From assembly GCA_963710865.1 (NCBI GenBank), contig CAVQBR010000002.1, forward strand, positions 1,302,001 to 1,366,000: DNA of 64,000 bases. Direction: 5' to 3'. Source of the DNA: PRDV01 sp963710865 (lineage in GTDB: Bacteria > Babelota > Babeliae > Babelales > Babelaceae). Made by a program: the position numbers and the translations under genes. The notes under the pieces are model-generated. The model made no database searches, had not been told where the DNA came from, and saw nothing but the letters and a program-made list of their open reading frames with translations. The first letter of the stretch is position 1, and every line of letters begins with the position of its first letter. Shown here in pieces: positions 9,116-17,552 of the stretch.

Positions 9116-11320
9116 ATGAATTATCTGCTCTGCATGAAGGTCTGTATATTTGCTCCGATTCTTTTTACAGCTTTGTGTTCAGGGGTACAGCATGAAGCAA
9201 CTAAAACTCCTCTCCATGAGGCTGCAAGAAAAGGGAACAAGGCAGCGATTAGGCGGCTGCTTGAAACAGGTATCTCAGTTAACGCGAGAACGAGTGCCGG
9301 ATTGACTCCTCTCCATGTTGCAGCTGCTCATGGGCATCAAACTGTAGTTGATTTTCTCTTGAGGCAAGAAGCTGATCATTCTGCTATTGATCAGAAAGGT
9401 ATAACACCTTTGCATCTTGCTGTCGTGAGTGGTCACTTACCAGTTGTGGAGCGCCTTGTCAAAGCGAAGGCAAGTATCAATGCTCAAACACCAGATGGTT
9501 TTACCCCTTTGTATTGTTCGATATTGCAGGGTGACTTCTCCATTGTGAACTATTTGGTATCAAGTGAGGCTTCTCTTACACTCAAGAGCTCGGAAGGATT
9601 TACTGCCTTACACGCTGCCGTTATTAAGGGTGAAACTAGAATTATTGAACTACTTCTCCGGCGGGGAAGTCCTGTGGATGCTAAAAATGTAAATGGGTAT
9701 ACGCCATTGCATCTGGCCGCAGATGCCGGTACTGCTGAATCTGCCAACTTGCTCATGCGCTATGGAGCCACCGTTAATGTGCATAATGATGAAGGGATTA
9801 CGCCACTACACTTGGCTGCGGACAATGGAAATGTCGAAGTCCTTCGTGCGCTTCTTGAATCAAGGGCTGATGTAAATGCTCTGACTGAAAGGAGATTGAG
9901 TGCTTTGCACTTGGCAGCAGGCAAAAGCGAGATAGAAATCTTACGTACATTACTATACTTCAAGGCTGAGGTTAACGTCCAAGATAAAAAAGGCTTTATG
10001 CCCATGCATCATGCTGCAAGGGCAGGTGAATGCCGAGCGCTTGGTTTGTTATTAGATAATGGAGCGTGCGTGAGTAACCGAAGCGATGAAGGATTAACTC
10101 CCTTACATGTTGCGGTAATGAGTCGCCGGCTCAAAGCGACAGAGTTTCTGCTGCGCGAGGGTGCAAACATAAATGAAAAAAATAATACTGGGTTAACTCC
10201 TGTCTCAAGTGCTGTTCTAGGGAATCATTTGACAGTCTTGAAGCTTCTAATTGCCCGAGGTGGACTGCTTTCTGAGCAAAATGCTCATGGTTATACTCCA
10301 TTGCATCATGCTGCCCTCCAAGGGAACGTTGCTGCCGTGAAAATTCTCTTGCAGGAACAAGCTCCTCTTACTGTTGAAGAGAAGGATGGAATGACTGCAT
10401 TTTGCATCGCAGCTATGGCCGGGAATACAGATGTGCTTGAATGCTTTCTTGCTCATGGGGTGAAAATTGATGATCAGACAAGTCGTCAGCAGACAGCATT
10501 ACATACAGCTGCTCGATCGGGCGTTACGAAAACTATCAAGTTTCTGTTGAATAATAAGGCTTCTTGTAGTGTCCAAGATGCTAAGGGGAGAACCCCTTTG
10601 TATGAGGCTGCTGGTAGTGACAGCCTAGATGCGCTTAAAGTGCTGGAAGCTGCTGGAGCAAATCTCTCTGATATTGACAGAAAAGGGCGTACCGCGCTAC
10701 ATAATGCTGCAAAAAGGGGGCGGATTGCGGCTATAGAATTCTTTCGGGAAAGAGGCTTTTCCTACGATATCACTGACTTTCAAGGGCGAACTCCGTTACA
10801 CGAGGCTGCAAAGGCTGGAAAAGAAGGGGCTATTGGTGTTCTTGTGAAGGCTGGGGCTGCCGTTAATTCGGTCGATAGTTTGGGGCGTACGCCCTTGCAT
10901 TATGCCGCTGAACGTGGCTTTCCAGAAATTATTGATGCGCTTATTGAAGCAGGGGCGCACCTTGATGTTTTTGATAAGACAGGCTTTACCCCTCTATTTT
11001 TTGCCGCTGCTCGCGGTCGATCTTTGATTGTTGAACATCTCATTGCGAAAGGAGCTCGAGTAGATATTGAATCAATTCAAGGAGTAACCGCTATGCATTG
11101 TGCGCTTGCAGGTAGGCGTGTACGATGTGTGCGCGCTCTTATACTTGCCGGTGCTCCGATAGATAATCGTATCGTTTCGAGCGCTGCCTGCGATACTTCT
11201 CCATCGATAATCCGGTTGTTTGTACGTGCAGGAGTTGACATGCTTGCGACAATAGAGGGAATACCGTGGACTAGTCTTGATCTTGTTACCATTCCTTGTC
11301 ATCTGAGAGAGGCAAGCTAA
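9116..11320 (+). CDS. Exported ankyrin-repeat protein, 734 aa
   Basis: The start is taken at the ATG at 9116 because GAGGAG lies 7 bp upstream. A longer frame would need a TTG at 9086. The N-terminus is a signal peptide (MNYLLCMKVCIFAPILFTAL) followed at once by about twenty ankyrin repeats (TPLHEAARKG, TPLHVAAAHG and so on) up to residue about 690. The reading frame closes with HLREAS. A coding-like tail continues in another frame from 11307 to 11618, so the natural C-terminus may be truncated by a frameshift. Likely role: exported protein-binding scaffold, possibly host-directed (inference). Confidence 0.85.
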   Translation: MNYLLCMKVCIFAPILFTALCSGVQHEATKTPLHEAARKGNKAAIRRLLETGISVNARTSAGLTPLHVAAAHGHQTVVDFLLRQEADHSAIDQKGITPLHLAVVSGHLPVVERLVKAKASINAQTPDGFTPLYCSILQGDFSIVNYLVSSEASLTLKSSEGFTALHAAVIKGETRIIELLLRRGSPVDAKNVNGYTPLHLAADAGTAESANLLMRYGATVNVHNDEGITPLHLAADNGNVEVLRALLESRADVNALTERRLSALHLAAGKSEIEILRTLLYFKAEVNVQDKKGFMPMHHAARAGECRALGLLLDNGACVSNRSDEGLTPLHVAVMSRRLKATEFLLREGANINEKNNTGLTPVSSAVLGNHLTVLKLLIARGGLLSEQNAHGYTPLHHAALQGNVAAVKILLQEQAPLTVEEKDGMTAFCIAAMAGNTDVLECFLAHGVKIDDQTSRQQTALHTAARSGVTKTIKFLLNNKASCSVQDAKGRTPLYEAAGSDSLDALKVLEAAGANLSDIDRKGRTALHNAAKRGRIAAIEFFRERGFSYDITDFQGRTPLHEAAKAGKEGAIGVLVKAGAAVNSVDSLGRTPLHYAAERGFPEIIDALIEAGAHLDVFDKTGFTPLFFAAARGRSLIVEHLIAKGARVDIESIQGVTAMHCALAGRRVRCVRALILAGAPIDNRIVSSAACDTSPSIIRLFVRAGVDMLATIEGIPWTSLDLVTIPCHLREAS

Positions 11321-11618
11321 AGAGTATTTTGAAAAGCGATCTATCTATAGTGCTAGAGGATGTTCGCGAGAAGGGGATTCATGGAGATCCATATTTGAAA
11401 TTTCTGCCTATTTTCTTGATCTTCCCATTCTTGCTTTCTTTGCAGATCAGCAAACTCTCTTAAAACAGTGGCGTAATGAACTGGGGAAAGACCTTTTAAG
11501 CGTTGCTCTTGATATGGATGATTGTGAAGGAATGGCATGGCTTCTTCAGAATCGGATCACCAATGATGAATTCAAAATTGATGCTACCTATGCAAGAGTA
11601 TGTGATCTTGCTCCGTAA
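11307..11618 (+). pseudogene. Out-of-frame C-terminal tail of ankyrin protein
   Basis: A stop-free frame of 103 codons begins where the ankyrin frame ends. It reads as a normal protein (AKEYFEKRSIYS, FEISAYFLDLPILAFFADQQ, LLSVALDMDDCEGMAWLLQ) and ends at TAA 11616-11618. It has no start codon or ribosome-binding site of its own. The simplest reading is a frame change near 11300 that cut off the last hundred or so residues of the ankyrin protein. The tail resembles no domain I can name. Confidence 0.45.
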
Positions 11619-11847
11619 GGATTTAAGGTGTCTGTAAAGATATGTTCTTACGTCAGTGGATTCAGTTTAGAGCTTTCTCTTTGGATATTCAGCGCGTGCT
11701 TACATGCTTGTCGGCATGAGCGAGGTGTGGCTTGCAAAATGTGATTTTGTTAATTGTGTAATCCCAACTTGTTGCTCCTCAATTTGATAGGAGGAGTAGC
11801 AATTGGCGCGGCCAGGAATCAGAGTTAGATGGCTGCTCTCAATACAG

Positions 11848-11934
11848 CTGACAACCAAGCTTTCCAAAGATTCGTGACAAATCCTAGGTTGGACTTTGAA
11901 AGTGTCACGACCTTTCCGATTGGTGTTCTGAATA
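11848..11934 (+). repeat. Degenerate direct repeat, copy A
   Basis: It shares with copy B (12382-12467) an ordered set of blocks, including CAAATCCTA, TTGAAAGTGTCA and CCGATTG, over about 85 bp. By eye, roughly two thirds of positions agree. Part of it also lines up with the TTGACAAATTCAAGG promoter segment at 12627. Confidence 0.5.
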
Positions 11935-12381
11935 CAACTTCTTGCGTATGCGTAGACTATCAGCGAAGTCCTTTAAATAGATCGGCGAGCCTGTAATTAT
12001 GCCAGGTACGATTTGTGACAGCTTGCTCGCAGGAATTATATATCTCTACATCATTTTTAATGAATCTTTTCGGATTAGCGCTTCCGACTAAGGTGAAAGG
12101 TGTGTAGCATATCGAGAACTTCTATCTGATAACGATTCGAACGTTTTTTTTGGGTTCTGAGAGGGGTGCTTCTTTAGGGTTAAATAATGCGTTCTGAAGA
12201 GCAAATGCTGAAAATGACTCACCCCACTGCCTAAATACTGCAAGAGCATATACAGTGGGCTGATGAGTCCTGAGAGGCGAGTAAGTTAACTCAATCTGTT
12301 CTTGTAATCTTCATGTGAACGTGGTCTAGGTTGCGAAGTCAAGTGTCAGTTTTAAATTATTTGGAAGTTTCTCTAAAACCA

Positions 12382-12467
12382 TTTGACAATCGAATCTTTC
12401 AAACACTGTTGCAAATCCTAAGTTGAATCTTGAAAGTGTCATAATACTCCCGATTGACTTTCTATAT
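12382..12467 (+). repeat. Degenerate direct repeat, copy B
   Basis: Second copy of the 11848-11934 element, about 530 bp further on and about 225 bp before the promoter at 12627. Shared blocks are TTGACAA, GCAAATCCTAAGTTG and CTTGAAAGTGTCA. Confidence 0.5.
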
Positions 12468-12626
12468 CGTGCTTCTGGGTCGTGCGGTTGAAGAGCGTGA
12501 GTTGTTTCATTGTAAGAAGCTGAAATCTCTTGTATAGCATTGCCAGTTAGGTCTCTTAGAAAGATTGCTGAGGCCTGTTGTTTGCGCCATGTGCCAGTTT
12601 TAACTCAGGTAATTGGGCTTATTATT

Positions 12627-12654
12627 TTGACAAATTCAAGGTTTGGGTTAGAAT
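12627..12654 (+). promoter_or_regulatory. Promoter of DUF4143 ATPase gene
   Basis: A perfect TTGACA (12627-12632) and a TAGAAT -10 (12649-12654) with a 16-bp spacer, 25 bp upstream of the start codon. AAGAGGCG serves as ribosome-binding site. Confidence 0.65.
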
Positions 12655-12678
12655 AAGTCAAACCACGAAGAGGCGTCT

Positions 12679-13884
12679 ATGTTTTTACGATCCATAACGA
12701 GTGTGTTAAAGCGATATGCTCAATTTCCAGTAGTTGCATTGCTTGGGCCGAGACAATCGGGAAAAACAACCCTTGTTAGAGCTACTTTTCCCCAGCATAC
12801 ATTTTTAACGTTTGATAAAGACACTACGCGATCTTTCGCAGAAGATGAGCCAGAGCGTTTCCTTGCGTTTTACGAAAACGAGCATGGTATTATCATTGAT
12901 GAATTTCAATATGTGCCTCGGCTTGTATCATATATTAAGATGGAAGTTGATCGGAAAAAGAGACCAGGATATTTTGTTTTAACCGGTTCGCAGAACTTTC
13001 TGTCGAGCCAGACAATAAGCGAGACCCTTGCAGGAAGAGTAGGGCTTCTTACTTTGTTGCCACTTTCTTTGCAGGAGCTGAAGCTCAGTGGGCTGCTTCC
13101 GGAAGTTCTCGATGAGGTTATCTTGCATGGCGGATATCCTCGAATTTTCGATGAGCATATCCAGCCAAAAGACTATTATCCCAGCTATATCCAATCATAT
13201 CTTGAAAGAGATGTGAGGCAGCTGATTAATGTGGGTAATTTACGAATGTTTCAAACATTTTTGAAGCTCTGTGCTGGACGTGTTGGTCAAGTTCTTAACA
13301 TCAGTGCTCTTGCCCAGAGCGCTGGCATTTCGTTTCCTACAGCAGCAAGTTGGCTTTCTCTTTTGGAAGCGAGTTATGTTATTTTTTTAAACCACCCGTA
13401 CGTAAAAACCTTCAATAAGAGGGTCACGAAAGCGCCAAAACTCTATTTTGTCGATACGGGCTTGGCATGTTCTTTGTTGCAGCTGACAACGCAGGAGGCT
13501 CTTGCATTTTCTCCCTTTAGAGAAGCACTTTTTGAAAATCTTATCGTTGCTGATTTGTATAAGCAGTTTCTCAATGCGGGAGAGCGGCCATCCCTCTACT
13601 TTTGGCGCGATAGAGGCGGAGTTAACGAGATAGATTGTATTATCAACGATGGACTTGGCTCGATTCCTATTGAGATAAAGGTTTCGAGTAGTATAAGGTC
13701 TGATTTCTTTAAAGGAATCATTTTTTGGAACAAAGTAGCTCAGGTGGATTTTGCTGATTCCTATGTGATTTACGGTGGATCAGAATCGCAAGATCGGGCC
13801 GCAGGGAATATTGTAAGTTGGCTGAATGTTGGGGACTTGGTAGCTCGCATTGGCCACAAAAGTGCCCAGAAGCAGCGAGTATAG
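12679..13884 (+). CDS. AAA_14/DUF4143-family ATPase
   Basis: A 401-residue protein. Walker A is LLGPRQSGKTTLV (about residues 21-33), Walker B is IIIDEFQYVP (71-80) and the sensor-like segment is VLTGSQNF. A winged-helix-like middle region follows (SALAQSAGISFPTAASWLSLL). The C-terminal DUF4143 part has a PD-(D/E)XK-like pattern, NEIDCIINDG then PIEIKVSS. These proteins are widespread in genomes rich in mobile or selfish genes. Their biochemical role is unsettled, so only the family is called. It is intact here, while a frameshifted relative lies at 60306-61450. It has its own promoter and is flanked by non-coding stretches. Confidence 0.85.
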   Translation: MFLRSITSVLKRYAQFPVVALLGPRQSGKTTLVRATFPQHTFLTFDKDTTRSFAEDEPERFLAFYENEHGIIIDEFQYVPRLVSYIKMEVDRKKRPGYFVLTGSQNFLSSQTISETLAGRVGLLTLLPLSLQELKLSGLLPEVLDEVILHGGYPRIFDEHIQPKDYYPSYIQSYLERDVRQLINVGNLRMFQTFLKLCAGRVGQVLNISALAQSAGISFPTAASWLSLLEASYVIFLNHPYVKTFNKRVTKAPKLYFVDTGLACSLLQLTTQEALAFSPFREALFENLIVADLYKQFLNAGERPSLYFWRDRGGVNEIDCIINDGLGSIPIEIKVSSSIRSDFFKGIIFWNKVAQVDFADSYVIYGGSESQDRAAGNIVSWLNVGDLVARIGHKSAQKQRV

Positions 13885-14197
13885 CTTCGCATTATTCCGA
13901 TGGCTCAAGGTATACTATCAAATATGCAGATATCAAGGGCTGAAGATTAGTGATTTTCTTCAGTTGAGAGCGTGGAGTGTTACCTACTCAGTTGCTCTAA
14001 CTTTGTGCCAAGAGGATGTCAGTTGTTTTTTTTGGAATATCGGAGTTAGTTGCCATAGTTCCCCTCGGAACCAGCAGCGAATTAGGGTGTGCGTTGTATG
14101 AAGCTATCGATTTCAGCTTTGACTTTGTCGCCACTGCACTTGGCATACAGACAACACACGACCCTCTTAAAGTCTAGAACCTAATGCTTGAAATTAA
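13885..14197. other. Intergenic stretch, nothing recognised
   Basis: About 310 bp between the ATPase gene and a convergent small exported-protein gene. No convincing open frame, hairpin or repeat was seen. Confidence 0.35.
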
Positions 14198-14719
14198 TTA
14201 CCTAGGAACTACGTTCCAATAAGTCGCAGCTGCCAGTGATGGTCCTGCGGCCATTTCTCCTTTTTCGGAAGCTGCTTGTTGAAATTCATTTTTTAATGTT
14301 GCAAAGTCCGCAGCAGCATTTGAAGAGTTTGGTGCACAGTCATAAACGTTGCCTCCTGCGCGTACTTCTTCTACACATTCCTGTGTATTTCTTGCATCTT
14401 GGCTAGGGGAAGCTAGTGCGCTTTTGCCACTATGGCTCCATTTGCCATATATGCTAATGTTACCATTTCGCTTTTCGTGCCAAAGGGTTGTAAAATCGTT
14501 CGCTTCAATGGTCTGTCTTGATGGCCCAGATGCCGTAAGATCTACCGCGTAACGATAATACCCCTCTGAATGTCGGGGAAGATTAATGTTGAATGTGCTT
14601 GTAGCAATAGGCTGAGCTCGGACTGCTGTAAAACCTTTGCGAACAACTTCCGCTGCATCGATACCGGCCACTACTGCAATACTAACTACTGCGATGGCTG
14701 CAAAAAGTGTACGTTTCAT
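14198..14719 (-). CDS. Small exported protein of unknown function, 173 aa
   Basis: A clear signal peptide (MKRTLFAAIAVVSIAVVAG, cleavage likely near IDAAE) precedes a soluble region of about 150 residues with two cysteines (QECVEE and YDCAPN), possibly a disulfide. AAGGAGAG lies 5-6 bp before the ATG. I do not recognise a family. It stands alone, convergent to the ATPase gene and divergent from mnmA. Confidence 0.7.
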   Translation of the reverse strand: MKRTLFAAIAVVSIAVVAGIDAAEVVRKGFTAVRAQPIATSTFNINLPRHSEGYYRYAVDLTASGPSRQTIEANDFTTLWHEKRNGNISIYGKWSHSGKSALASPSQDARNTQECVEEVRAGGNVYDCAPNSSNAAADFATLKNEFQQAASEKGEMAAGPSLAAATYWNVVPR

Positions 14720-14923
14720 AAGTCTCTCCTTGTATTAAATTGATTATACATCGTTCCTAATTTGATACTACCACAAATTGAAATGCAATATCAATAATTG
14801 GTTACAAATAGTTTCACAGTGAAATTCTGTGGAGCCGTGAGAGACTCGTAGACCAGTTTTGATGAACTCAGTGTGAGTTCTTTCGATGGATTCTGCTGAT
14901 CAATAGTTAAAAGCCAGCAGTAG

Positions 14924-14952
14924 ATGACTGGGTAGCCTTTTTTTGGTATACT
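14924..14952 (+). promoter_or_regulatory. Promoter of mnmA operon
   Basis: Extended -10 TGG-TATACT (TATACT at 14947-14952) with a weak -35 ATGACT at 14924-14929 and a 17-bp spacer. Confidence 0.6.
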
Positions 14953-14985
14953 ATAAGAAATGATCTAAGGTGAGTGAGAGATATC

Positions 14986-16044
14986 ATGAATTGCGCAGTA
15001 TTAGTTTCGGGAGGCGTTGACAGCTCTGTTGCACTCAGGTTGTTACAAGAGCAGGGGCACAGCCTGACCGCTTTTTATTTAAAAATATGGCTCGAAGATG
15101 AGCTCTCCTTTTTAGGAACCTGTCCCTGGCAGGAAGACCTTTCCTATGTTGAGGCGGTCTGCAAGCAAGCAGGAGTATCCCTAGAAGTAGTGTCTCTGCA
15201 AAAGGAATACTGGGAAATAATAGTAGCACATACGTTAGCTGAAATCAAAGCCGGCCGTACACCTAACCCTGATATACTTTGCAATCAACGGATTAAGTTT
15301 GGTGCGTTTTATGAAACTATCAGTTCAAGCTTTGACTCAGTTGCTACGGGTCACTATGCTCGATTAGAGCGATGTGGTTCACAGGTAGAGCTGCATACGA
15401 CACCTGATCCAATTAAAGATCAGACCTACTTTTTGTCCCATCTGAGTCAAGAACAGCTTAGTCGGGCACGGTTTCCTTTGGGTGATTTTACAAAGGCTGA
15501 GGTTAGAAGTATTGCTGCTCGACTTAATGTACCGACGAAGGACCGTAAGGATAGCCAAGGCATCTGCTTTCTAGGCAAGCTTAAGTTTAGTGAGTTTATA
15601 CGCTACCATGTGGGTGAACAACAGGGTGATATTGTCGAATTTGAAACGGGTAAGAAACTCGGTAAGCATCGAGGCTTTTGGTATTATACGATAGGTCAAC
15701 GGCAAGGCCTTGGCCTTGGAGGGGGACCCTGGTATGTTGTGGCAAAACAGGTTGAAGATAATGTAGTCTACATTTCTCGAGAGTACTATACACCAGAAAA
15801 AATGCGTGATACATTTAACGTCGTTGCTTGTAATTGGATTTCTGGAGCTCCAGCTTCGGGAACTTTGCAGGTTAAATTGCGCCATGGACCCGAGTTTAAC
15901 ACTGCTACGGTGACTGCTTTAGATGAAACGAAGTATACAGTTCAATTAGCACAACGAGATCAGGGTATTGCTGAGGGGCAATATGCTGCTTTTTATGAAG
16001 GAACTCGTTGTCTTGGTTCAGGAGTGATTAGTCATGCTACCTAG
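14986..16044 (+). CDS. mnmA: tRNA-specific 2-thiouridylase MnmA
   Basis: A 352-residue enzyme that installs the 2-thio group on the wobble uridine of tRNA-Lys, -Glu and -Gln, using ATP and sulfur relay. The PP-loop SGGVDSS is at residues 8-14. The catalytic cysteines are Cys99 (in GRTPNPDILCN) and Cys194 (in DSQGICFLG). The C-terminal beta-barrel carries GLGLGGGPWYVV. The ATG at 14986 is chosen over a GTG at 14974 because the AAGGTGAG site sits about 11 bp before it. pgsA begins inside its last codons (11-bp overlap), so they form an operon. Confidence 0.93.
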   Translation: MNCAVLVSGGVDSSVALRLLQEQGHSLTAFYLKIWLEDELSFLGTCPWQEDLSYVEAVCKQAGVSLEVVSLQKEYWEIIVAHTLAEIKAGRTPNPDILCNQRIKFGAFYETISSSFDSVATGHYARLERCGSQVELHTTPDPIKDQTYFLSHLSQEQLSRARFPLGDFTKAEVRSIAARLNVPTKDRKDSQGICFLGKLKFSEFIRYHVGEQQGDIVEFETGKKLGKHRGFWYYTIGQRQGLGLGGGPWYVVAKQVEDNVVYISREYYTPEKMRDTFNVVACNWISGAPASGTLQVKLRHGPEFNTATVTALDETKYTVQLAQRDQGIAEGQYAAFYEGTRCLGSGVISHAT

Positions 16045-16594
16045 TTCGGTGATAACAATTCCAACTTCTATTACGCTTATGAGAATAGCGCTTGTTCCGT
16101 TTATCGTGCATTGCATGATTTCTGGGGCATGGATAAGTGCATCGGTATTATTTGTGCTCGCTGCGCTGACCGATCTTGTTGATGGAGCACTTGCTCGCTT
16201 CTTAAATCAAGTAACGGTCTTTGGAGGATTCTTAGATCCACTTGCCGATAAGGTGCTCTTGCTCTCGTGCTTTACGACGCTTGCATTCATTCAGTTTCCT
16301 GCATTGACAATCCCCTTTTGGTTTGTTCTTGTAGTTACTCTTAACGAACTTATCTTGGTCGTATGTGCTGTTTACTGGGGTATACTTAAGAAAACATTGA
16401 ATATTAAACCGACCCGTCTTGGAAGACTTACCGCTCTTGGTCAAATCTTAGTAATTGGCTGGATACTACTCTGTGGTTTTAGTCAGGCAGCTCCTCAGGG
16501 ACTCTTTTCCCTGCTTGTAGCGCTTATGATTTTGACGAGGGCATGTACGCTTTTCCAATACAGTGTTATTGTCTACAAAGGTGAAGAATGGTAA
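16034..16594 (+). CDS. pgsA: CDP-diacylglycerol-glycerol-3-phosphate phosphatidyltransferase
   Basis: A 186-residue integral membrane protein of the CDP-alcohol phosphatidyltransferase family. The signature D-x2-D-G-x2-A-R-x8-G-x3-D-x3-D is complete: Asp47, Asp50, Gly51, Ala54, Arg55, Gly64, Asp68 and Asp72. The first segment ITIPTSITLMRIALVPF is typical of PgsA. It makes phosphatidylglycerol-phosphate from CDP-diacylglycerol and glycerol-3-phosphate. The exact alcohol substrate is inferred from length and N-terminus. It overlaps mnmA upstream and a small exported-protein gene downstream. Confidence 0.87.
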   Translation: MLPSSVITIPTSITLMRIALVPFIVHCMISGAWISASVLFVLAALTDLVDGALARFLNQVTVFGGFLDPLADKVLLLSCFTTLAFIQFPALTIPFWFVLVVTLNELILVVCAVYWGILKKTLNIKPTRLGRLTALGQILVIGWILLCGFSQAAPQGLFSLLVALMILTRACTLFQYSVIVYKGEEW

Positions 16595-16959
16595 AGAAGA
16601 GCCTTATCGTGATCGCTTGCCTGGCAGCATGTTGGTGTTTTGCTGAAACATTTCTGCTCGAAGAGAAGCCGCGCCGTAGATCCCCAGCTCAGCTAAAGGA
16701 AGAAATTGTAGATCGAATGGGTATAGTGCTTGAGCAAGAAAGTAAATCGATTGAGCTCCGAGCGCAAATTCAACAATGGCTCTGTAAACAGATCCGAGGG
16801 TATGCGCAAGGTGATAAAAACTGTTTTCTTAAAACTGCATCTATGCCTGAACTACAAAGGATATTGAAGCAGTTAATGATGGAACGGGAGAGGTACACAA
16901 AAGAGCATGCAAGCGATGAACGATTGTTAGCAATGCTAAAGGCGTCCATGGTTGTATAG
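16588..16959 (+). CDS. Small exported charged protein, 123 aa
   Basis: It overlaps the pgsA stop by 7 bp, so it is co-translated. The N-terminus is hydrophobic with several cysteines (IVIACLAACWCFAE), fitting a signal peptide or an anchored protein. The rest is charged and helix-prone (EEIVDRMGIVLEQESKSIEL, LMMERERYTKEHASDERLL). No family was recognised. It is retained as real because of the operon position and coding character. Confidence 0.65.
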   Translation: MVKKSLIVIACLAACWCFAETFLLEEKPRRRSPAQLKEEIVDRMGIVLEQESKSIELRAQIQQWLCKQIRGYAQGDKNCFLKTASMPELQRILKQLMMERERYTKEHASDERLLAMLKASMVV

Positions 16960-16992
16960 AAAAATGCGCCTTTTTTTTGTTTTTGGATTTGC

Positions 16993-16998
16993 TATAAT
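16993..16998 (+). promoter_or_regulatory. -10 element of ssb
   Basis: A perfect TATAAT preceded by TGC (extended -10) about 45 bp upstream of the ssb GTG. The -35 region is a T-run with little consensus. Confidence 0.5.
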
Positions 16999-17043
16999 GG
17001 AAATCAATAAAGGTTTGGTCTTCTTTTCTGAGAAAGGTTTAGC

Positions 17044-17490
17044 GTGGCAAATTTCAATCGTGTCATTATTATTGGTAATCTTACCCGAGATCCAGATTAT
17101 AAACAGCAACCTTCGGGTCAAGCTGTGTGCCGTCTGAGTATTGCTTCTAATAGGCAGTACCGCAACAAGCAGACCGGGGCTCTGGTTCAGGAAGTATGTT
17201 ACGTCGATGTTAATGTTTGGGGTCCTCAGGCAGAAAACTGTCGTCAGTATCTTCAAAAGGGGCGGCCTGTACTCGTGGAAGGTCGTTTAAAGTTTGAAAC
17301 CTGGAAGGATGCTGAAGGGCAAACAAAGCAGCGACATTCTATCGTAGCAGATAGTGTTGTATTTCTTGGCTCAGGACAACGTCCTGAAGGCACTGAATCT
17401 ATCGGTACAGCAAAATCAGCACAGGAAGAAGCGCTTTCTGATGCACTTTTTAAGGATGAAGCTCCATTTTCAGAAGAATTACCCTTTTAA
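17044..17490 (+). CDS. ssb: Single-stranded DNA-binding protein
   Basis: A 148-residue protein with a GTG start after AGAAAGG. The OB fold opens with NRVIIIGNLTRDPDYKQQPS. It continues with RLSIASNRQYRN and ends with VLVEGRLKFETWKDAEGQ. The linker leads to an acidic C-terminal tip SEELPF, the peptide that recruits replication and repair partners. It works as a tetramer on exposed single strands. Two hairpins directly follow, the second a strong terminator shared with the convergent gene. Confidence 0.93.
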   Translation: MANFNRVIIIGNLTRDPDYKQQPSGQAVCRLSIASNRQYRNKQTGALVQEVCYVDVNVWGPQAENCRQYLQKGRPVLVEGRLKFETWKDAEGQTKQRHSIVADSVVFLGSGQRPEGTESIGTAKSAQEEALSDALFKDEAPFSEELPF

Positions 17491-17501
17491 TAGGGCTTTA
17501 C

Positions 17502-17552
17502 CCCTCAGCTTGCTGAGGGCGACATGGTGGCAGGAAACTGCCACCATTTTTT
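17502..17552. terminator. Bidirectional rho-independent terminator
   Basis: Two hairpins lie between convergent genes. The first is an 8-bp stem CCCTCAGC with loop TT (17502-17519). The second is a perfect 10-bp stem ATGGTGGCAG with loop GAAA (17524-17547), followed by a T-run. The second ends in the stop region of the leftward gene. Confidence 0.85.

Larger units (their letters stand above)
11619..12626. other. Long non-coding stretch with decayed promoter copies
   Basis: About 1 kb without a supported gene. It contains two degenerate direct copies (about 11848-11934 and 12382-12467) related to each other and, more weakly, to the promoter of the ATPase gene at 12679. Otherwise stop codons interrupt all frames. 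This looks like old gene remains. Confidence 0.5.
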
